Shown here: positions 7,835-14,127 of the stretch, piece after piece
Position numbering within the stretch: position 1 is the first letter of the stretch
How the letters are laid out: every line of letters starts with the position of its first letter
From: CALEUX01 sp037439945
Lineage (GTDB): Bacteria > Bacteroidota > Bacteroidia > Bacteroidales > Marinilabiliaceae
DNA length: 14,127 nucleotides
NCBI GenBank assembly: GCA_037439945.1
Contig: JBBIVA010000105.1
Coordinates: forward strand, 1-14,127
Direction of reading: 5' to 3'
Notes under the pieces: generated by a model
Told to the model about the DNA's origin: nothing
What the model saw: the letters and a program-made list of their open reading frames with translations, nothing else
Databases searched by the model: none
Translations under genes and position numbers: made by a program

Positions 7835-10800
7835 ATGGAAAACCTGAGATCCCTTAAGAAATTGATTGAGAGTGTGGTTCATCCATTAGTGGTATTGAAC
7901 AGGGATCAAATAGTTATTGCTGTTAATTCTGAGGCTGCAAATTTGTTTGATGTAAATAATGATACTATAGGAAAAATAACCTTTGGGCAATTACTTGATT
8001 GCGACAATGCTCATAAACTGAGCAAATGTGGATCATCATTAAATTGTTCCTGTTGTAGAATTGCAGAGGTATTGGATAAAGTAGTTGAAACCCGCGGCCT
8101 AATCAAGAACCATTCGGGTGTAATTATGCGGAATCCGGATGGTTTATTACAATGCTGGAGAATAATTTACTCGGCCCGTTTTATTGAATTTGAAAGTGGA
8201 CTTATAATTTTAACTATTCACACAGTTTATAAAGATAAGGAAGAGCTTATTAAAAAAAATAAAACACCAGGCCCTGACCGCCCGGGGCCCGAATCAATGG
8301 TAACCACAAAAGTGGTTCAGGACAATGGTGATTTTAAACCTGGAATTGTAAACAATAATTACCTAAAACTTGAATCTTTTGTAAAATTACTTATTGATAA
8401 AGATAATGATGGAATCATTTTGGTTGATGAAAATTGCAAAGTTTTAAGGTGGAATAATGCAATTACTGATGAAATTGGATTTCCAATGGAAAAACTGGTT
8501 GAAGGGATTAAAATCAGTGATTTGCTCGCCCTTTCGCATTTAAAAATACAATCTGGAGAAAATAAAAATTGGGAAGGATTTGTTAGTAATTGTAACAAGT
8601 TAAAATACATTGAGGGAAGCATCGAATCAGGTGAAGGTTCAAAATTGGATTTGAGAATCGAATTTTCCCCAATTTTTAACCAGGGACCTGAATTCCAGGG
8701 GGCAATTGTAATTTTTAAAATTAAGCCAGAATACCCAATAGCAATTGAAGGATTTGAAATTGGTTACCCCGCATTGGAAAATGCACCAATTGAGGTTCTA
8801 CTTCTTGAACCCTCAGGAGTTATTAAATATGCAAATAAAAATGCCTGTAACGCTTTAGGCTTAAAACCAGACAGCTACAACAATCTGAATATAAGAGACA
8901 TAAACCCTAATATTGAAAATGATTGGTGGACTGATTACTACCGGAATCTTATTAATAAAGGCATATTCAGATTCGAATCAAAACATATAAACACTGAAGG
9001 AAGTACATACCCTGTAGTGGTAAATATGTCAGTATTAAAAGATGAGCAGCTTGTTTGTTATTTTAGCTATGATAACTCTGAACAAAACAGAATTCAGGAA
9101 ACATTATATAAGGAATCAAGAATTAACGAAAGCCTGGCTGAAATAAGCCATGAACTTTCCTTACATAACACTTTGGGTTCTGTAGCCCTTTTGGTTAGGC
9201 AATATGCACTTGAGATATCAGAAAGTATGTATTGCTTCATTGTTTATGAAGATCCCTCCAATAACCAGTTGGTTTCATCAATTTATTCAGACTCATCCGA
9301 AAACTATCAACAACAGGTATTTGAAGTTGAATCACTTATTAAAAAACACAATTACAACCTTAATCCAAACAAAGAGGATTTCCGTTCCGGATTTAGCGAT
9401 ACCATAAACAATACGTCCCTGTTTGGTATTGACGGAATACTGCTTAATAAACTTTTACCCTTTGATAATGCAGCATGGACAGGTATTTTCTTTCATGAAG
9501 AATATATAGGGTTATTATATGTTGCAGGAAAAGAAGGAGATTACTCAAATAGTGACCTTATCCATTTAAAAAGTCTTGCAAATTTATTTGGTGTGGCCGT
9601 AAATCGCATTCAGGAACAGGTAAAACTGGTTTCCAATATGGAACAACTGGAACTTGCTCTTGACGTTTCAAATATGGCGGTTTGGAATATTTTTCCGGAA
9701 GATGATAAAATAATAATAGATAACAGGTCCGACAAATTGTTGTTCAACCTTGGCCTGCCTAATGAAATTAGTTTTAGGCATAGTGATAATCTTGTACACC
9801 CTGAAGACCTGGAAAAAGTAGTTCTGGCTTTCAATGAACACCTTAACAGTAACTCATCGTTCTTTAAAAGTGCAATCCGTTTAAAAAACAAGAAAAAAGA
9901 CTATAACTGGTACGAAGTAAGCGGAAGGGTTGTTGGAAGATCAAAAACAGGAGAAATAAAAAGAATAACCGGAGTTGCAATTGATATAAACAATATGATG
10001 AGACTTAACGAAGATTTGGTTAAGTCAAAAGAAGAAGCGGTTTTGGCCAATAAAGCCAAGAGCGGGTTTATTGCCAGGATAAGCCATGAAATTAGGACTC
10101 CGTTAAATGCAATAATAGGGTTTTCAGAATACCTGATAAGCCGGATTAACGATCCAGTCCAACTTGATTATCTAAAAAACATAAAGACCAATGGAGTGAA
10201 ACTGGTAGGTTTATTAACTGATGTACTCGATTATTCAAAAATTGAGTCAGGTAATATGGAGCTAAAATTAAAACCTGTAAATATTGTTGATCTGGCAGAA
10301 GAAGTTTACAAACTTTTATCATTGTCAGCCGAACAAAAAAGAATCGAATTCAGAGTTGAAATTTCTGGAAATTTACCAGATGCATTATTGCTTGACGAAA
10401 TTCAATTAAGACAAATTTTAGTAAATTTAATCGGTAATGCAATTAAATTCACAGAAAAAGGATACATAAAATTGATAATTAAAGCGAAAAACATAACTGA
10501 TAACGACTTAGACCTGATAATTTCCGTAGCTGATACAGGTATCGGCATTAAACCTGGCTTCCAGGTTAAAATATTTGAAGATTTTACCCAGCAGGAAGAT
10601 CAGGACAACCGCAGATATGGTGGTACGGGTCTTGGATTGGGCATTGTTAAAAAACTTGTTGAGTTAATGAATGGCGATTTAAAACTAAAAAGTATTCCGG
10701 GTAAAGGAAGCTATTTCAGGGTTGTATTGCCAAAACGAATCATTTTTAGTAAATCAGGGCTTAATAAACCAATTGAATCAGGTAAAAAAAAGAATGGCAT

Positions 10801-11086
10801 ACCCTTTGTTAAAGTAAAAAACAATATTATCCCTATATCAATTGAATGCAAAAATGCCTGCCTTAATACCCTAAAATCTGACTGGGCCAGGTTTAAATTA
10901 AGGCCCTCATTTAAAGAAGCACCCTTAATTGGTGAAAAAATAAAAAACATTGGTAACCAGTTTAATGATAAAGTATTAATTGAAATAAACAATAGAATAA
11001 ACAAATGCCTGACAACTTTCGATGTGGAGGAACTTAATCAAATTATTTCAGATTTTGAAAATTACTTAGGGGTTGAAGTAAATTAG
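7835..11086 (+). CDS. Soluble multi-PAS/GAF sensor histidine kinase
   Basis: This 1083-residue kinase has no transmembrane segment, so it senses in the cytoplasm. The order is PAS1 (about 8-130), PAS2 (about 178-298), PAS3 (about 309-415), GAF (about 427-590), PAS4 (about 599-718), a short helical linker, HisKA, HATPase and a C-terminal tail. H751 in ISHEIRTPLN is the phospho-accepting histidine. The N box holds N868 (NLIGNAIKF), the G1 box D900 (DTGIGI), and the G2 loop GGTGLGLG lies at 929-936, so the kinase core looks intact. PAS1 carries a cysteine cluster (C56, C65, C71, C73, C74). The tail from about 965 ends with WARFK, then a helical FDVEELNQIISDFENYL segment. It resembles the region that follows the receiver in Bacteroidota hybrid kinases, yet no receiver is present. 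The gene begins 32 nt after the adhesin stop codon, suggesting cotranscription. The next gene supplies a receiver domain. Confidence 0.92.
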   Translation: MENLRSLKKLIESVVHPLVVLNRDQIVIAVNSEAANLFDVNNDTIGKITFGQLLDCDNAHKLSKCGSSLNCSCCRIAEVLDKVVETRGLIKNHSGVIMRNPDGLLQCWRIIYSARFIEFESGLIILTIHTVYKDKEELIKKNKTPGPDRPGPESMVTTKVVQDNGDFKPGIVNNNYLKLESFVKLLIDKDNDGIILVDENCKVLRWNNAITDEIGFPMEKLVEGIKISDLLALSHLKIQSGENKNWEGFVSNCNKLKYIEGSIESGEGSKLDLRIEFSPIFNQGPEFQGAIVIFKIKPEYPIAIEGFEIGYPALENAPIEVLLLEPSGVIKYANKNACNALGLKPDSYNNLNIRDINPNIENDWWTDYYRNLINKGIFRFESKHINTEGSTYPVVVNMSVLKDEQLVCYFSYDNSEQNRIQETLYKESRINESLAEISHELSLHNTLGSVALLVRQYALEISESMYCFIVYEDPSNNQLVSSIYSDSSENYQQQVFEVESLIKKHNYNLNPNKEDFRSGFSDTINNTSLFGIDGILLNKLLPFDNAAWTGIFFHEEYIGLLYVAGKEGDYSNSDLIHLKSLANLFGVAVNRIQEQVKLVSNMEQLELALDVSNMAVWNIFPEDDKIIIDNRSDKLLFNLGLPNEISFRHSDNLVHPEDLEKVVLAFNEHLNSNSSFFKSAIRLKNKKKDYNWYEVSGRVVGRSKTGEIKRITGVAIDINNMMRLNEDLVKSKEEAVLANKAKSGFIARISHEIRTPLNAIIGFSEYLISRINDPVQLDYLKNIKTNGVKLVGLLTDVLDYSKIESGNMELKLKPVNIVDLAEEVYKLLSLSAEQKRIEFRVEISGNLPDALLLDEIQLRQILVNLIGNAIKFTEKGYIKLIIKAKNITDNDLDLIISVADTGIGIKPGFQVKIFEDFTQQEDQDNRRYGGTGLGLGIVKKLVELMNGDLKLKSIPGKGSYFRVVLPKRIIFSKSGLNKPIESGKKKNGIPFVKVKNNIIPISIECKNACLNTLKSDWARFKLRPSFKEAPLIGEKIKNIGNQFNDKVLIEINNRINKCLTTFDVEELNQIISDFENYLGVEVN

Positions 11087-11150
11087 GCCAATACAAATTA
11101 AGAAATTAAAAAAATATTGCCCTACCAGGTTAATTGAAGCAAAAAAACAA

Positions 11151-12338
11151 ATGGAAACCAACGGCCGTATATTGATCATAGATGACAACCCTAAAAATAT
11201 CCAGGTTTTGGCATCAATACTTAACCAAAACGGTTATGACAGTGAATTTGCATTAAATGGGGCTTCAGGTTTAAACTGGCTTGAATCAGAGCCGTTCGAC
11301 CTATTATTGCTCGATGTGATGATGCCCGATGAGGATGGATTTGAAGTTTGCAAAACAATAAGGTCAAACAATAGATTCAAGGAATTACCAATAATATTTG
11401 TTACTGCAAAAGCCGACAGGGAAAGCCTGGTTATGGGATTTGAAGTGGGAGGTGACGATTATCTGATTAAGCCTTTTGACAGTAAAGAACTTCTTGCCCG
11501 TTTAAAAAATCAAATAGAATTACGACAAAACAGGCGCCTTCTTTTGGAGTTGAACGACAAGTTATCAACGTTAGTTAATGAAAAAACAAAGAAACTTTTT
11601 GAGACAAACAAAGAACTGGAACAAACTAATATTAACCTTGTTCAGGTTAATACAGAGCTAAGGAAAATTGAACAGTCAAAACAACAGTTCCTTGACCTTA
11701 TTGGCCATGAAGTTGTTGGTGCATTAAACGAAGTTACCGGTATTTTTCAGGTAATAAAATATAAGGTTGATTCTAAAAAAGTGGGCCAGTTAATCGACCG
11801 AATTGATAACTCCCTTGTTAAAGTTGAAACCTTCGTAAATACGGCCCTAAGAATTTCGCAACTACAAACCAAAGGGGCATTGCTCAAAATTGAACGACTT
11901 GATGTACAAAAATTAATAGGCTTTAGTTTATTGAAACTTGATGATCAGATAAGACGTAAACAAATAAGGTTTGAAATGATTAATGAACAGGATGCTGTTT
12001 ATATTTATGGCGAAAACAGTTTGTTAATGACTTGTTTATTGGTATCAATTGATTTTTTTCTTGAAAGAAATACGTTTAACTCAACGATTCAAATCGATGT
12101 AAATTCACAACCTACAGGAATACAAATCTTTATCTCTGATAAGGGTAATGGAATTGATGAGTCGCAAATTGATGCTTTATTTGATCTGTTTTCAACAAAT
12201 AAACAATCGTTAAAATTTGCCAAAATAATAGCAGAAGCCCACTTTGGAGGTATTAAAATAAGAAATTTAAACCCACTGGGAGTTGAATTATGTATTGAAT
12301 TAAATATGAATGAAAACAACGAAATTAATAATGTATAG
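11151..12338 (+). CDS. Response regulator receiver fused to a degenerate histidine-kinase-like module
   Basis: Residues 5-120 of this 395-residue protein form a complete receiver domain: acidic pocket D11/D12, phospho-acceptor D55 (LLLLDVMMPDEDGFE), T85 and K107 (KPF). A charged coiled coil spans about 120-180. The rest resembles HisKA plus HATPase but is eroded. H186 lies in GHEVVGALN, where active kinases have SHEIRTPLN. The N-box helix (LLVSIDFFLERN, about 285-300) lacks the Mg-binding asparagine. The G1 motif survives as SDKGNGID. The G2 glycine loop is replaced by NKQSLKFAKIIAEAHFGG. Autophosphorylation therefore looks unlikely; the module may dimerise, bind a partner or act as a phosphatase. 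No DNA-binding output domain is present. The gene lies 64 nt after the histidine kinase, which is its likely phosphodonor, and its 3' end overlaps the next gene. Confidence 0.88.
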   Translation: METNGRILIIDDNPKNIQVLASILNQNGYDSEFALNGASGLNWLESEPFDLLLLDVMMPDEDGFEVCKTIRSNNRFKELPIIFVTAKADRESLVMGFEVGGDDYLIKPFDSKELLARLKNQIELRQNRRLLLELNDKLSTLVNEKTKKLFETNKELEQTNINLVQVNTELRKIEQSKQQFLDLIGHEVVGALNEVTGIFQVIKYKVDSKKVGQLIDRIDNSLVKVETFVNTALRISQLQTKGALLKIERLDVQKLIGFSLLKLDDQIRRKQIRFEMINEQDAVYIYGENSLLMTCLLVSIDFFLERNTFNSTIQIDVNSQPTGIQIFISDKGNGIDESQIDALFDLFSTNKQSLKFAKIIAEAHFGGIKIRNLNPLGVELCIELNMNENNEINNV

Positions 12339-13242
12339 CATGATAACCCAAATTAAATACTCGTCTGAATTATTTGCCTGGTGGCGCTTTTATGCAACAA
12401 TAATTTTGTTCATTCCCCACTTAATTGGAGTTGCAGGTAATAATAATCCAATTTCCAAATCATTAAACGCAAATCCCGACAGTTTGGTGGTTGAATTTTA
12501 CCCCATCCCCTCCCCCGATGAAATATTGGAATATATTGATAAAAACAGCCTGTATTACAAGTCATTTTTATTAAATAACCCAAAAAACGTTGAAATTTAC
12601 AATACATCATATGACAAAAAGCTGGGGTTTGGAATATATAGCGCAGATTTGGCCTATGCCCTTAGCTTTAAGCAAACCGGTACCGTTTTAAACTATTTCA
12701 GAATAATTGATGAAATGGGAAGAGAGTTAAATCTTTTTCCATCGGATATTGAAAATTTTTCTGACAGGTTTATAAAAAATATTAACCGCGACGATTCATT
12801 AAAAAATCTTTACACTGAATCATACCTTCTAATGTTTGATCATCTGGATGAATCAGCAAATATGGGTAGTTATGTTATAATTTCGGCAGGTTCATTTGTT
12901 GAAAGTATTTATTTCGCCTTAAACTCAGTAAAATCAGAAGCCAATGACGATGCTTACCGTTTAAGGATATGGAATCAGAAACTGGTTTTTGAACAATTAC
13001 TAAAAATTGCAAACAGGCACCTCGATAAGGTACAAAAGGAACGCCTGTTTAAGGAGCTATCAGGTATAAAAAGGGTATTCGATACATATACTGAAAGGCC
13101 AAAACCTGTAAATCGTGATGTAAAACCGGATGGGACAATTGTACTCGGCAAACCTGATGAACCGGCCGGTAATAAACCAGGATCGGTTCAGGAGCTTAAA
13201 ATGGAGATAGATATGTTAAGAAAAAAATGGGTTAAACGTTAA
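12310..13242 (+). CDS. Exported protein of unknown function (Bacteroidota-type, about 300 residues)
   Basis: I do not recognise a named family. The N-terminus has a hydrophobic stretch (FYATIILFIPHLIGVAG) that fits a signal peptide or membrane anchor. The mature part is mostly helical and contains FGIYSADLAYALSFKQTG, then NYFRIIDEMGRELNLF and later IISAGSFVESIYFAL. These resemble a set of uncharacterised Bacteroidota exported proteins I recall with 'GIYGADLSY'-like and 'AGGWVEGLY'-like motifs; this is memory, not a search result. The C-terminus is a proline-rich linker followed by a short charged helix (ELKMEIDMLRKKW). The ATG at 12310 overlaps the preceding gene by 29 nt; in-frame ATGs at 12331 and 12340 are alternatives. 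The 12340 start gives a more usual N-region of 16 residues and begins 1 nt after the upstream stop. The overlap or abutment implies translational coupling to the receiver protein. Confidence 0.75.
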   Translation: MKTTKLIMYSMITQIKYSSELFAWWRFYATIILFIPHLIGVAGNNNPISKSLNANPDSLVVEFYPIPSPDEILEYIDKNSLYYKSFLLNNPKNVEIYNTSYDKKLGFGIYSADLAYALSFKQTGTVLNYFRIIDEMGRELNLFPSDIENFSDRFIKNINRDDSLKNLYTESYLLMFDHLDESANMGSYVIISAGSFVESIYFALNSVKSEANDDAYRLRIWNQKLVFEQLLKIANRHLDKVQKERLFKELSGIKRVFDTYTERPKPVNRDVKPDGTIVLGKPDEPAGNKPGSVQELKMEIDMLRKKWVKR

Positions 13243-13307
13243 TTCAAATTATTTTACCTTTTTGCCAGAAGGGAAAAAATTAGCCCAACCCTGTTAAAAA
13301 TCCTACA

Positions 13308-13757
13308 ATGAAGCATAATAAACCCTTGTATGTTCTTGTTATCATAATTTCTTTGATGGTTTTAACTGTTAATAATGCTAACAGTCAGAACTGCAAAGGA
13401 TTTGATAAAAAATGTCCATCTGCCCCCAAAGAGTTTAAAAAAAGCTCTGTTTCCCGTTCGGTTGCAATACGTAAAATGAAAAAAGTTGTTATTAACCAGA
13501 TTTTTTACAGCGATAGAACCTATCAGATTTCGGTTTGTGGAAAAAGCAGGTTGGGTAAAATTCAATACAGGCTTCTGTCTGACGATGAACACAGAACTGT
13601 ACTTTATGATAATGCCATAGATAACTTTAAACCATCCAAATTATTTGAAATTCAATCAACTATAAAAGTCATAGTTGAAATAACCGCCCCACATTATTTT
13701 GACGAATCAACTTCTGAATGTGCGGGTGTAAGAATATTTTATAAATTAAGCAATTAA
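13308..13757 (+). CDS. Small secreted cysteine-containing protein of unknown function
   Basis: This 149-residue protein has a clear signal peptide: basic start, hydrophobic residues 7-21 and an Ala-Asn-Ser cleavage site, giving a mature N-terminus at Q27. The mature part has four cysteines (C29, C36, C77, C138), enough for two disulfides, and alternating beta-strand-like segments (VVINQIFYSDRTYQISVCG, KIQYRLLSDD, TIKVIVEITA, GVRIFYKL) that suggest a small beta sandwich. I know no named family, although similar small exported 'CKGFxKKC ... YSxxxYxIxVCG' proteins seem to recur in Bacteroidota. It starts 65 nt after the previous gene on the same strand and is probably the last gene of the run. 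No metal-binding or catalytic motif is evident. Confidence 0.72.
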   Translation: MKHNKPLYVLVIIISLMVLTVNNANSQNCKGFDKKCPSAPKEFKKSSVSRSVAIRKMKKVVINQIFYSDRTYQISVCGKSRLGKIQYRLLSDDEHRTVLYDNAIDNFKPSKLFEIQSTIKVIVEITAPHYFDESTSECAGVRIFYKLSN

Positions 13758-13759
13758 TT

Positions 13760-13873
13760 TATCACTACTATCCGATAAAAAGTTGTTTTGTCCCTAACGG
13801 TACTGTGCCGTTGGGTACAGAATATCGGTAAAGATGAACCGACCCCAATATTCAGTAGTGTCCTGTAGTGATA
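13760..13873. repeat. Structured inverted-repeat element downstream of the last gene
   Basis: A perfect 9-bp inverted repeat bounds this 114-bp stretch: TATCACTAC at 13760-13768 and GTAGTGATA at 13865-13873. Two further hairpins lie inside. CCCTAACGG (13792-13800) pairs with CCGTTGGG (13808-13815) with a one-base bulge. AATAT-CGGT (13821-13829) pairs with ACCG (13838-13841) and ATATT (13848-13852). No open reading frame fits it. It begins 3 nt after the last stop codon, so transcripts from that gene would carry it. It could be a small non-autonomous mobile or REP-like repeat, or a processing or termination structure; the sequence alone does not decide. Confidence 0.5.
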
Positions 13874-14127
13874 CCTCAATAAGTCGGCATTATAGCATCT
13901 TATCGAAAAATTTACCGAACGGTAGTGTTTATTTATTTTAATGATGTTTTATAGAGATAGGTTAAAATATTAAATTTCAAAACAATACATAAATTGGTGG
14001 CCATATATAAAAGCCCCAAAAAAGCTTTAATGACCCTACGGGTTGCAATTAAAAAATACCAACGGCAAATCTTAATTAACGTGAGTTCGATGTAATAATT
14101 TTGTAATAAAATTTAAAGCATAGAGTT
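13874..14127. other. Non-coding tail with scattered small palindromes
   Basis: No gene is supported here. TACCG at 13913-13917 and CGGTA at 13920-13924 form a palindrome around an AA dinucleotide. CCAACGGCA at 14059-14067 is the exact reverse complement of TGCCGTTGG at 13806-13814. A short hairpin ACCC/GGGT (14033-14043) is flanked by TTAAT and ATTAA that can extend the pairing across a small internal loop. Nothing resembling a tRNA, CRISPR array or recognisable transposase fragment was seen. Confidence 0.45.

Noticed and set aside
10727..11086. Hybrid kinase with a C-terminal receiver domain
   Set aside because: The tail contains no DD pair, no phospho-acceptor aspartate in an LLD.MMP context and no KP motif, so no receiver domain is present in this protein.
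13259..13278. Hairpin TTTTTGCC / GGGAAAAA between the two exported-protein genes as a terminator
   Set aside because: It has a central G-G mismatch, only two G-C pairs and no T-run after it, so I would not call termination here.
14027..14052. ACCC-TAC-GGGT hairpin with TTAAT/ATTAA flanks as an intrinsic terminator
   Set aside because: On the plus strand it is followed by A residues rather than T residues, and on the minus strand no T-run follows; the pairing is interrupted by an internal loop.

Overview
The window looks like an AT-rich chromosomal segment from the Bacteroidota, probably a Bacteroidia lineage with type IX secretion (T9SS). The evidence is a C-terminal type B sorting domain (CHU_C / gliding-motility-associated type) on a giant PKD-repeat protein, a PorP/SprF-family outer-membrane protein, a TPR/beta-propeller/OmpA protein of PorE-like architecture, the absence of clear Shine-Dalgarno sequences, and a promoter resembling the Bacteroidota TTG / TAnnTTTG type.

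Layout. Positions 1-143 are non-coding and hold a GC-rich palindromic repeat. Positions 144-3256 are a two-gene minus-strand operon: a PorP/SprF-like protein followed, with a 16-nt overlap, by the OmpA-family protein. A short divergent intergenic region (3257-3344) separates it from a plus-strand run of five genes (3345-13757). These are a 1485-residue PKD adhesin with a type B T9SS signal, a soluble multi-PAS/GAF histidine kinase, a receiver protein fused to a degenerate histidine-kinase-like module, and two exported proteins of unknown function. Positions 13758-14127 carry no gene I can support, but they hold an unexplained set of inverted repeats.

How the genes may work together. The adhesin, PorP/SprF-like protein and OmpA-like protein form a recognisable T9SS cargo cassette: the cargo is exported through T9SS, the PorP/SprF partner is likely needed for its secretion or attachment, and the OmpA protein probably ties the assembly to peptidoglycan. 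What is less ordinary is the tightly spaced signalling pair just downstream of the cargo. The kinase has a cysteine cluster in its first PAS domain. It also has a C-terminal tail like the one that follows the receiver domain in hybrid kinases, but no receiver domain. A receiver is supplied by the next gene, whose own kinase-like half has lost the N box and the glycine-rich G2 box. No DNA-binding output domain is encoded anywhere in the cluster. I infer, without proof, a signalling module that acts through protein-protein contacts and is co-expressed with a surface adhesin and two exported proteins.
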